A stretch of 64,000 nt of DNA, taken from Lasiosphaeria ovina. Its lineage: Eukaryota; Ascomycota; Sordariomycetes; Sordariales; Lasiosphaeriaceae. The notes beneath the pieces are model-generated. The model was given only the letters and a program-made list of their open reading frames with translations, did no database searches and was not told the origin of the DNA. Below, piece after piece: positions 1 to 9,293 of the stretch. Each line of letters begins with the position of its first letter. Within the stretch, counting starts at the first letter, position 1. Where the stretch lies: assembly GCA_033439765.1 (NCBI GenBank), contig JAULSN010000004.1, positions 754,001-818,000 on the forward strand, given 5' to 3'. Made by a program: the position numbers and the translations under genes.

Positions 1-1
1 G

Positions 2-1351
2 AAAGACCGTGGCCCTCGACCCGGTATTCAACTTACCAACTCTTCAAGGGAGTCTACTACTATAGAAGGCCCTGTGGAGGGCCCCGTTGGCCCTACTCCC
101 CCGCAGAAGCAACCCCTGCCCCCCCCCAAGCACAATAACAAACCCCCGGAAGGTAGTATGCTAGCTACGGCTAAAGAAGAAAAAGCCCAGGCCCAAGCAC
201 TACTACAACGAGCGTTATACCTCGTAAAAGAAGCCAACACACTACTACCGAGATATAGTAGTATAGTAGAAAGCCTAGAGCAAGCCATAGCTACTACGGC
301 TAATACTACTACTATTACTACTACTACTACTTCTAGGAAAATAGTACCTAAGAAAACGTACGCCGAGGTAGTAGCCACGAACCAACTACCGAAGCCTACG
401 CAAAAGGGTACTACGATTACTACTAGTATAAGTAGTAGAAAGGATAGTAAGATAGTAGTACTACTCGATAAAGAATCTTCGAATATACCTACGATTGACT
501 CAAAGGCTATAAGAGACCAAATCAATAAGGCTCTAAACGCTATAGTAGTCGCTAAGGTAGAAATATCGCAGAAAAACAACATAGTCATCACAACCGTAAA
601 CCAATCAGCAAAGCAGCTACTGGAAGCAAAAGAAAAGTGGCGAAATTGCCTTAGCGGTTGGCCTATTCGAAGTATAGAGGAACCAGCTACCTGGCTCAAA
701 CTAGTAGCTTATAAAGTACCTATATACGAAGCTAGAGAGGGCTTTAGTTCCTTCAAGGCCGAATGTAAAGAGTACAATAACTTCGAAGTCCAAGGCGAGC
801 CAAGATGGCTAGTTCAACCAAAAGAAGGCCAGTATTACGGCTCCGTAGTATTCGCAGTAGCTACGAAGGCCCAGAGCAACCTGCTACTAAAGGATGGCCT
901 AACTATGGCTGGGACCGCCCTGAAAGTAGTAAATTACAGGCCTTATTCTACCTCAACGCAGTGTAGAAGATGCCAAGGCTTCGGGCATAACCAAGAGACC
1001 TGTAAGAAGCCGGTAGCATGTAGGGTATGTGCCAAAGGCCACTATACCGAAAGGCATAGCTGCCCTGTATGCAAAAATACAGGGCCCTGCGAGCATATAG
1101 TAGCGAAGTGTAAGAACTGCGATAAAAACCACGAATCGAACAGCCCTGACTGCGAGGCCGTAAAAGCCTTGAGGCCGGCCCAAAGGCCAGCCCAGGCCCA
1201 GCCCACGCAGCCCACACAGCCTACGAAGCCTACGAAGCCTACACAGCCTACGCAGCCTACGCAGCCTAAGCAGCCTAAGCAGCCCAAGCAGCCTACGCAG
1301 CCTACGCAGCCTACGCAGTATACAGACCCTACCCAAAACCTATGGGAATAA
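2..1351 (+). CDS. LINE ORF1 (gag-like CCHC nucleic-acid-binding protein), 5'-partial
   Basis: The frame is open from base 2 to the TAA at 1351, so the true start is probably upstream of the window. No ATG precedes the GTG at 74, and the first in-frame ATG is near 158. After an N-terminal helical stretch (AKEEKAQAQALLQRALYLVK) and a KTYAEV motif there is a globular part resembling the RRM-like region of LINE ORF1 proteins. Zinc knuckles follow: CRRCQGFGHNQETC, CRVCAKGHYTERHSC and CKNCDKNHESNSPDC. The C-terminus is a TQP/TKP/KQP tandem repeat from 9-bp units near 1200-1317. The expected role is binding of element RNA in a ribonucleoprotein. Its stop overlaps the start of ORF2. No in-frame stops are present, unlike the neighbouring gypsy DNA. 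Confidence 0.85.
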   Translation, partial: KDRGPRPGIQLTNSSRESTTIEGPVEGPVGPTPPQKQPLPPPKHNNKPPEGSMLATAKEEKAQAQALLQRALYLVKEANTLLPRYSSIVESLEQAIATTANTTTITTTTTSRKIVPKKTYAEVVATNQLPKPTQKGTTITTSISSRKDSKIVVLLDKESSNIPTIDSKAIRDQINKALNAIVVAKVEISQKNNIVITTVNQSAKQLLEAKEKWRNCLSGWPIRSIEEPATWLKLVAYKVPIYEAREGFSSFKAECKEYNNFEVQGEPRWLVQPKEGQYYGSVVFAVATKAQSNLLLKDGLTMAGTALKVVNYRPYSTSTQCRRCQGFGHNQETCKKPVACRVCAKGHYTERHSCPVCKNTGPCEHIVAKCKNCDKNHESNSPDCEAVKALRPAQRPAQAQPTQPTQPTKPTKPTQPTQPTQPKQPKQPKQPTQPTQPTQYTDPTQNLWE

Positions 1352-1523
1352 AGGTCCTACAACACAATACGAATAGACAAAGTACGGCCCACCAAACGGC
1401 CTTAGAACTAGCCTTCAAGAACCAAGTAGACGTAATACTACTACAGGAGCCGTACTACTCAGGGAAGCCAAATAGCTACTATACTATTAGCCACCCTGCC
1501 TTCTATACAATTCTTCCACAACC

Positions 1524-1535
1524 AAAAATAGGTAT
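1524..1535. repeat. Target-site duplication of copy 1 (left)
   Basis: AAAAATAGGTAT. The identical partner is at 3262-3273 on the other side of the insertion. Its 12-bp length fits LINE-type integration. Confidence 0.9.
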
Positions 1536-3261
1536 TTTTTTTTTTTTTCTCTCATTACGCGTATGCAGCCCGTAGGGCTATGACGCGGCCTATTTAAGCT
1601 ATAGACGGCTATCTAGAAAGTTATAAGGAAAGACTAATCTAATAGGGCATACTAGACGTAGAAAATCCTAGCCAAAGTCCTATACAAAGTAAGGTTCTTA
1701 TTCCGTGTACGTTTTTCAAGTCAAAGCGGGTAAGGTATCATATACCTAAAAGGAGGGTAAAAGAGGAAAGGAGAGGGAGGGTAATCAAGCTAAGCTATCT
1801 ATTTTGTAGTAGTTTTAAAACTAACTGCAAGATAGTAGCTAGGGAATCCTCGCGTAGCTGGCGGACTGGTTGGCGGGCTACCTGGCGGGCTGGTTGACCG
1901 GCTGGTTGGCCGGCGGGCTTGCGAATTGGCTGCCTACTAGTAACCTCGGCGTAGGTAGGCCGCTGCCGAGGCGAGGATGCGGCTTGAAAGCGTTGTGGGC
2001 CTGGTTTCAGGCCTGGTTCCGGACCTGGTTCCGGGCTTGAGGGAGGCCTTTGGGGGCACTTCAAGGCCCAGGCTTGGTGTAGTCCACTACAGTTGATGCA
2101 ACTAGGCGGCTTTTTTGTTGCTTTTTCCTGGCACTGCGTTGAGAGGTGACCTGGCTTACTACAGAAGCCACAGATCTGGGGTCCAGTACAAGTGCTAGCG
2201 ATATGGCCGAAGCCAAAGCATCGGTAGCACTGTATTACCCCTGATCTAGGTTTTCCAGTAGGTAAGGCTGGCTGCGTGGTTGGCTGCGTGGCTGGCTGTG
2301 TGGCTGGCTGCGTGGCTGACTGAGTGGCTTGCTGCGTGGGTGGCTGTGTGGCTGGCTGTACGGCCGGCTGTGTGGCCGGCTGCGTAGCTGGCTGCGTAGC
2401 CGGCTGCGTGGCTGGCTGCGTGGCTGGCTGCGTGGCTGGCTGTGTGGCTGGCTGCGTAGTCGGCTTAGGGGCCTGCTTTTCGAGGGCTCGTACCCGGAGG
2501 GCTTGTACCCCGAGAGCCATGTGCTTCATACAGTTGAAAAGGACCTTTATCGTATCGTAGGGATATATATCTTCTTTTCCTTCGTGGTTCCATTTCATGA
2601 GCTGGTCGAATGGTAGATATGGCCACATTATAGCCATATCTTCCCATAGGTCCTTTGGAATGATATCCTCAATTTTAGTATCTTCTTCGTAGGGGCTTTT
2701 TGCCTCGAGGGGGTTCTTCTTCAAGCGGTTCCCTATATAGCTAGCTATATAGGTAGCTGCGTGGTTGGCTGCGTGGTTGGTGGCTGCGTGGTTGGTAGCT
2801 GCGTGGTTGGCTGCGTGGTTGGTGGCTGCGTGGTTGGCTGCGGGGTTGGTGGCTGTTTGGTTGGCTGCGGGGTGGGTGGCTGTGGCTGTGGCTGTGACTG
2901 TGGCTTTGGCTGCGGGGTTGGCTTTGTGGGTGGTGGATTTTTGGGTGGCTTTTTGGGTGGCTTTTTTGGTGGCTTTTGCTTGGCTTATCCTAGCCCATTG
3001 GGTTAAGGTGGGGCTTTCGGGAAGGTCGGGAAGTCTCGTGATCTGCGGTGGGTCCGGCAGGTCGTCTGAAGAATCTTCATCGTCGGTCTTTGGGCCCAAT
3101 TGCTTTGCTTTTCGACCCTCCATACGCCCGCGCAACTGGCCGCGCGGTACAGCCATTGCGTAGGCGTTGAAAGCTCGTCGAGGGCAATTGATTGATGTCG
3201 CTTTCGTCGATTTTGGTGCTGTTTTGAACCAAATGCGAGTCTTCGTGTTTCTCCCCTAGCT
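1536..3261 (-). mobile_element. gag-only LINE-tail element, copy 1 (full-length-like)
   Basis: A 1726-bp insertion in LINE ORF2 flanked by the perfect 12-bp duplication AAAAATAGGTAT (1524-1535 and 3262-3273). On the minus strand it has a 5' leader, a single 453-codon ORF, a 3' UTR and a poly(A) tail (seen as a T run at 1536-1548). Its last 200 bp or so closely match the 3' end of the LINE. It has no RT, endonuclease or RNase H. The poly(A) tail and variable target duplication indicate target-primed reverse transcription, presumably by LINE-encoded enzyme acting in trans. Confidence 0.85.
1795..3156 (-). CDS. Gag-like CCHC protein of gag-only element (copy 1)
   Basis: A 453-aa ORF beginning with an ATG at 3156 (MAVPRGQLRG). 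Order: a basic, acidic-patched N-terminus; an Ala/Thr/Asn/His repeat (AATNHAANH units); a conserved segment (IEDIIPKDLWEDMAIMWPYL, then DTIKVLFNCMKHMALGVQAL) that looks folded; an ATQP tandem repeat; two or three zinc knuckles (CYRCFGFGHIASTC, CGFCSKPGHLSTQC, CINCSGLHQAWALKC); a Pro/Glu-rich linker; TYAEV; and a basic C-terminus ending LQLVLKLLQNR. The knuckles resemble those of LINE ORF1, but the segment between repeats does not, so this is a divergent ORF1-like protein. Presumed role: packaging or cis-preference for element RNA. The ORF is fully open. The domain outside the knuckles is not recognised. Confidence 0.8.
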   Translation of the reverse strand: MAVPRGQLRGRMEGRKAKQLGPKTDDEDSSDDLPDPPQITRLPDLPESPTLTQWARISQAKATKKATQKATQKSTTHKANPAAKATVTATATATHPAANQTATNPAANHAATNHAANHAATNHAATNHAANHAATYIASYIGNRLKKNPLEAKSPYEEDTKIEDIIPKDLWEDMAIMWPYLPFDQLMKWNHEGKEDIYPYDTIKVLFNCMKHMALGVQALRVRALEKQAPKPTTQPATQPATQPATQPATQPATQPATQPATQPAVQPATQPPTQQATQSATQPATQPATQPTTQPALPTGKPRSGVIQCYRCFGFGHIASTCTGPQICGFCSKPGHLSTQCQEKATKKPPSCINCSGLHQAWALKCPQRPPSSPEPGPEPGLKPGPQRFQAASSPRQRPTYAEVTSRQPIRKPAGQPAGQPARQVARQPVRQLREDSLATILQLVLKLLQNR

Positions 3262-3273
3262 AAAAATAGGTAT
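3262..3273. repeat. Target-site duplication of copy 1 (right)
   Basis: AAAAATAGGTAT, a perfect copy of 1524-1535. Removing one copy plus the insert restores the LINE ORF2 frame. Confidence 0.9.
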
Positions 3274-6200
3274 ATTACGGCCAAGAGTGATTACTTATAT
3301 AAGGAAGAACAACCTTGAATTCACCCCTAGATACGACCTCTGTAATGACCTAGATTGGCAGATTATAGAGGTCCTTGGCAAAGAAACCTTCTATATAATC
3401 AACGTCTATAACGAAAAGGAAAGATTACCCTATAAGGAAGGCCAAAAACAAGCTGAATTACTAGGCCGTACAACGGTAAATAGAGCTATACAGTACTATA
3501 TACCAGATAAGCCTATAGTAATAGCCGGGGACTTCAACTTACACCACCATTGGTGGAACTGCATAGCGGATCCTACTAAGGTAGCGAACGCATCCAGCTT
3601 AGTAGAGTGGTTAAACAGACAAAAAGCCAGCCTACTAGTTGATCCAGAAGTTATAGAGGAAAAAGGAGGCACCTTTCATAGGCCCAATCTCCAACAAACC
3701 TCTATAATAGACCTAGCCTTCGTGACCCCCTTCCAAAGAACAAAATGGGGGAACTGGGCTTACCTAGAGGCCACAGGATCGGACCACGAAGCTATAGTAT
3801 TCGAAGCCTACTACTCAAATTCAAATTGGGTAAAAAAAGATACTATACTACCGGCATATAACTATAGTAAGGCCGATTGGGAAGTCTTTAAAAAAGAGCT
3901 GAAATCCAGAGAAGAAGAAGCTATAGAAGACACCGAAGAAGCTATAGGCCAAGAAAACTGGGATAATATAGCCTACACCCTAACTAAGGCCATTTCTATA
4001 GCGGCCAGCATAGCTATACCGAAGAAAAGAACGGTAGAAAGGTCAAAACCCTGGTGGACAGAAGACCTAACCGAGCTAAGAAGAATACTGCATACTGCAC
4101 AGAGGGTATATAAGAAGACCCTAACGGTAGAAACCGAGAAGGCCTTCAAAATAGCCCGAAATCAGTACTTCCACGCCGTAAGAGAAGCAAAACAAAACCA
4201 CTGGCAGGAATTCCTAGCAAAGGCTAAAGGAAAGGAGGCATTCAAAGCCCTAGACTATACGAAGGCCAAATTCAACGCCAAAATACCAGTAATACGGTAT
4301 ACGGAAGAGGGCAAGGAAAAAGAAGCCATTACCTTTGACGAAAAGTGTAAAGCCTTCCTAACTACCTTATTTCCGGAACCTATAACTAGAACTAGGCTAG
4401 AAGACCCCCAACTGGAACCGAGAACGGGAAGTAAGTGGGAATGGCCGGAGCTAAAGCCTATTGAAGTAGAAAGAGCCATATTTACTTCAAACCCAAATAA
4501 GGCGCCCGGCCCAGATAGATTGAGCTTTACGGTACTACAAAAGGCCTATACTATAGTACCGGACCTCTTCTATAAGGCCTATAAAGGACTATTTGATAGA
4601 GGTACACACCCGAATAGCTGGAAAGAAAGTATCGGTATAATACTACCTAAACCAAATAAGGTAGACTATACTATACCCAAGGCATATAGGGTTATAGCCT
4701 TACTCAACTGCCTGAGTAAAGTACTAGAGAAAATCTACGCTACTAGACTTGGCTACCTAGCAAATAGTAGGCCGGATCTACTACACCAAACACAACTAGG
4801 AGGCCGGAAACAAAGGTCAGCAGTTGATACGGCCTTACTTCTACAACACTACGTCCAACAGCAAAGAAAAGGCTATATTACGTCTACGGTTTTCCTCGAT
4901 ATTAAGGGCGCATTTGACCACGTATCGAAAGATAGGCTACTAGACGTACTATATATACTAGACCTACCTAAAACCTTCATCAGCTGGGTAGAGTCGTTTT
5001 GCAGCCACAGGAAGATTCAACTAGCATTTGAAGGCCAGGCCCAGCCAGTAAGACCAGTCAATACCGGTATACCACAAGGATCACCTATTTCGCCTATATT
5101 ATTCCTACTCTACGCAGGGAATATAGTAGCCGAAAGGGGTCTCCAACTGTCTTATATAGACGACTTCAGTATTTCAGTATCATCTAGATTAGCTAGAAAG
5201 AACTGTAAACTACTAGAAGCTATAGTAGCCCAGTTGTTCAACCAAGCTGAAAAGAAGGCCGTTGAATTTGACTCGGTAAAGACCGAATTAATCCACTTCC
5301 ATACAAAAAGGAAGCCAATAGTTGACTCGATTACTATTGGAGGCTTAGAGTTCAAGCCTAAGGAAGTAGTCAAGTGGCTGGGGATCCACTTCGATTACAA
5401 GCTCAACTTCAAAGACCACGTTACTAGGAAGGTAAACGCGGCTACCGCTATATACTACGGCATGCAACGACTAGGCTCAACACAAAAGGGCCTAGCGTTC
5501 AGGGCCCTACGTCAACTATATTTAGCCTGCGTAACCTCAGTAGCGGACTACGGGGTACAACTCTGGTGGAAAGGCCAGGCCAAAGGCCGAGGCCAAGGTC
5601 ATTTAGTCAAATTATATCAAAGGCTTCAAAACCTAGCTACTAAGCAAATACTGGGGGCCTTCAAAGGATCTCCGTATAAGGCGCTAGAAATAGAGGCAGC
5701 AATACCACCACCAGAAGTAAGATTTGAAAAGGCCTGCAATAACTACAGCCTAAGAATACTACTATTCCAGAAGGACCATCCAATAAAACAAGCCCTATAT
5801 ACCGAAGTACAGGATGAACTGGGCAGCGGGGACGACCTAGCCCTAATCCCCAGCTTACAGCCCTCTACACAGCTTTTAAGCCTTATCAAAAGGCTGAATA
5901 GGCTAGTAAAGGACAGCTGGAATATAGAGAGGCCCTTAGCATATTGGGAAGCACCTTGGGCCGAACCTACTAAGGCTCAAATCCATATATCGAGTAGTGG
6001 AAAGAAGGAAGCCAAAAAGGAACACCTTCAGCTATTCAAAGCTATAAAACCACACTTAGCACCGGCCTCGAACGCTTCTAAAGTAGCCTTCTATACAGAT
6101 GGTTCACAGGGCACAATACGGGGTAGGCCTACGAATTCGGCTGCAGTATGTAGGCTAAGTGCAAATTTGGCCCCTATAAGAATAGGATACTGGAATCTAG

Positions 6201-7086
6201 GCCCTGCCATAGAAGTAGCCGATGCCGAGGTTATAGCTATAGTACAGGCCCTCAAACAGGCCTGGAAAATACAAGGGCAAAGGCAAAAGGAAGAGGAAGT
6301 AACCTTCTATATCTTCGTTGACAGCCAGGCCGCAATACAGAGGCTACAGGGCTATAGCTACCACGCACAGGAAGCTAATAGCCTGATTAACCTACTCTGG
6401 AAGAAAGGCCACAAAGTTCAAATACACTGGTGCCCTAGCCACGTAGGCATCGAAGGCAACGAAATTGCCGATACCCTAGCTAAAAGAGGCCTAGAAAGTA
6501 GTAGAGAAACAAGCTATTACGTATCTATGGCCCACCTACGAAGGCAAGCAAAAAAGGCTATAAAGGAGGCATGGAAAGCCGACTGGAAAGCCGAAGAAGA
6601 GCGGGAGGCTATAGGCCTACGACCAAAAGGCATAGGTACTCACTATAGAAGGGTTGCACAGGGCCTGATAACCTACAGTGCAAAACCAACTATACCGAAC
6701 CTACCAAGGCCGAACCAATCAGCCTATACCCAGTTGAAGACCGGGATAGGATACCTAGCTACCTACCTAGCGAAGATTGGAAAAATCGAATCAAGTGAGT
6801 GCAGGGGAGCAGACTGCACACAAAAAGAGACACCCACACACCTCCTACTGTACTGCAAGCGGTATAAGGAAGAGAGGAAAGTACTGAAGAAGGCCTTACA
6901 GGGCCTCCTACCCTCTCTACAGACCCTGTATTATACTACGAAGGGAAGACAGGCCCTAGGGGGCTACCTAAGTAGTACAGGAATCTGTACAGCGAGATGG
7001 AGTGAGGAAAACCCGGCTATAAACGATCTTTGAATTATTTCCTATATCTGTATTGTATTTTCTTTATTTTCCTTTGTTTACCCCCT

Positions 7087-7292
7087 AGGTACATGATACC
7101 TTACACGCTTTGACTTGAAAAAAGTACACGGAACCGGAATTATACTTCGTCTAGGATTTTCTACTTCTAGTATGCCCTATTAGATTAGTCTTTCCTTATA
7201 ACCTTTTGAGTAGCCGTCTATAGCTTAAATAGGCCGCGTCATAGCCCTACGGGCTGCATACGCGTAATGAGAGAAAAAAAAAAAAAAAAAAA
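7087..7292 (+). repeat. LINE 3' tail shared with gag-only elements
   Basis: From TAGGTACATGATACC to ATGAGAG plus poly(A). The same segment ends all five gag-only copies (for example 11173-11392 and 18979-19195), differing by point changes and an indel of about 20 bp in the middle. The last 100 bp or so, containing CCCTACGGGCTGCATACGCG, are almost invariant. Such a shared 3' end is the expected recognition site for the LINE reverse transcriptase; that role is inferred. Confidence 0.8.
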
Positions 7293-9293
7293 GATTGACC
7301 TGACGAACCCCGACCGAAGACTTGAAGTATCTCCGTTACGATGCCGAGATCCCCCGAAGAAGCCGCTACTACTACGTAGAAGGCTAGAACTGAAGTTGAT
7401 TATAACCCTATAGCGTTGGACGCTATAATGCCGCCGTAAGACAAGATCATAACGTAGCACCCTAATCTGATACGAATGGGAGTAGTACGCGGAGCGTCGC
7501 GCCTATCCCTTGATATTGCTAACCCGCGTACTACTATCGATGAAAACGAGACCCAGCTCGAGTTCTATAAGCGAGTTATTATAGCCGAAATGCCTAGGGA
7601 ACGCTTCGAGATGACGACCGACTAATGGCGTACTAATGCCGTACTTCGTATAGGTAAGATCGCCGAGTATTACGGTCGCCGAGCGACTATAGGAGTAGCT
7701 TTTCATTTCCGCCCGATAACTAATAAAGGTATCGATACTTAGCCCGCTTTTAATAGACTTTACTTACGAGACGACTTCGCCCGTATAGTGAAAGATAATA
7801 AAGACGCCATATACTAGGAATTCAAGTTCCGAGCTATCGCTATGGCCGCTTTTTAAGCCCAGAGCGCTAAATTGCTAACTACCGCCAGCCGACTAGATAC
7901 TAACTAGGAACTTCTTTTCTAGTAGACTAAAGTATTTACCTAGAATATTAAAGAGGTACTAAAGAACCCTAACGTCGCTCTTAGCGATGCCCAAGCCCGT
8001 ATCGCTAGCTTGGAGTAAGAATTATAAGATAAGGTCGCCGATACGTTCGACCTCTAATAGACGATCGCCGAGTAAGCCGTCGAGAATCGCAAGCTCAAGA
8101 ACCTGAATACTCCGAACCCGACTCCGTCGGTTACTTCTATTCCCGACCCCTCGACCACGATCAATATTAATATTGGTACCTAGAATACTATTAGGAACCG
8201 TAGCCGCCTACCCCGTACTATACTGGCCCTATTAGAGACCTCGACCTAGCGAGCTACCCGTTCCGCGAAGATTAATAGCCCAAAGCCCTAGAACGCCGAC
8301 CCCGACGTAGATAAGGTGGAATTCGAGATCTTCTATCGATACTTAATAAACAAGTTAGAAGGTAACGCTAACCACTTTACTACCGACCGCGTACGTATGG
8401 CGTATATCGAGAACTATTTAGTAGGCGTAGCCTCGGACACGATTGATCCCTATATATCGAATAACTACCCTAAACCAATCACTATTAGTAACGCCTTACT
8501 CGATCTTATCTAGTCCGAATAGCATAACCCGAATCGCCTTAAGACCGCTTAGGATGACCACGATAAGTTGGCTATAGAAAACGTCGGTAACGACTATATT
8601 AAGTTCAAGAATAAGTTTATTCGTTTAGTAGGTAAGGTCCGTAAACCGAAGTCGGAATAGATTATAGAATTCCGCCGTAAGATTTACCCTAGCTATATTA
8701 CCGCTATAATACCTATATTCTTAACCCCGGACGCCACTTTCAAGAGCGTCGCCAAGTACGGATAAAGCATTACCCGAAACTTTACTAACGTGCGTTAGCG
8801 AAAAGAGGCTAAGTAGAAGGACCTAGTTCCTACCGTAAAGAAAGACAAGACTCGCCGTAGCGGCAGTTACCGCCCTAATACCCCTATTAGGAACCCGAAG
8901 CTAGTAGCCTCGGGTAACTCCCCGTCGCTTCCCCCACGTCCTAATAAGACCGAAGCTATATAACTTACTAAGGAAGGTCGTTACTTCGTATACCGCGAGA
9001 AAGGCTACGTCTAGAATAATTACCCGCTTAAGGAGTAAGCTCGTCGCTAATAGGAAGCCAAAATCCGAGCTATTATATAGTAATTTGATTCGGACTCGGA
9101 GGAAGATAGTGGCCAGTCTTCGTCGATAAGCGATAATAACGATACCGATGTCGAGTTGATAAACTAAGCGCCCTAGGAAATGAGGACTCCCTCCTAGGGA
9201 ATATATCCCTAAGATCGACGAAGAAGAAGATAGGATTGAGTATACTAAGATAAGGCATTTCGTTAGAATAATTGAGTAATGGTTCCTTCGATA
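7293..9293 (+). pseudogene. Gypsy A gag region, RIP-degraded
   Basis: The translation is recognisable gag of a Ty3/gypsy element of the type common in Pezizomycotina: FYRYLINKLEGNANHFTTDR with IENYLVGVASDTI near 8316-8513, then a zinc-knuckle position at 8982-9023. It is riddled with TAG/TAA, mostly at former Gln and Trp codons. In the knuckle all four ligands read Tyr (Y-F-V-Y....Y....Y), which is what CpA/TpG-to-TpA mutation makes of Cys and His codons. The region left of the gag is cut by the LINE. On the right it stops at gag-only copy 2 without reaching protease or reverse transcriptase. Confidence 0.8.

Larger units (their letters stand above)
1342..7033 (+). pseudogene. LINE ORF2 (endonuclease-RT-RNase H), interrupted by insertion
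   Basis: ORF2 starts at ATG 1342, overlapping the ORF1 stop in the -1 frame. It runs to 1535, is cut by a 1726-bp insertion, and resumes at 3274-7033. Skipping the insertion and one copy of the 12-bp duplication keeps the frame (..PKIG then ILRPRV..). Visible parts: endonuclease motifs (GDFNLHHHWWN, GSDHEAI), RT fingers and palm with YIDD at about 5155, RNase H (YTDGSQG, DAEVIAI, VDSQAA, HWCPSHVGIEGNEIAD), and a C-terminal CCHC (C..C..H..C) near 6800. It would nick target DNA and prime reverse transcription. The protein is now broken only by the insertion, with no stop codons elsewhere, so the LINE was probably intact shortly before being hit. A downstream ORF from 3287 could still be translated, but it lacks the N-terminus of the endonuclease. 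Confidence 0.9.
1..7292 (+). mobile_element. Tad1-like LINE retrotransposon, 5' end outside window
   Basis: A non-LTR retrotransposon with two overlapping ORFs: ORF1 is a CCHC gag-like protein, and ORF2 has an APE-type endonuclease, reverse transcriptase, RNase H and C-terminal zinc knuckle. This order is typical of the fungal Tad1 clade. It ends in a 3' UTR and a 19-nt poly(A) at 7274-7292. The 5' end lies left of base 1, so its own target duplication cannot be tested. ORF2 is split by a 1.7-kb insertion at 1536-3261. Immediately right of the tail is RIP-degraded gypsy gag, so the LINE probably inserted into gypsy A. The coding sequence is strikingly rich in NTA codons (CTA, GTA, ATA), unlike the host genes to the right. 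Confidence 0.9.

Noticed and set aside
2268..2460. CRISPR-like regularly spaced repeat
   Set aside because: It is an uninterrupted coding tandem repeat without spacers, in a eukaryotic genome.
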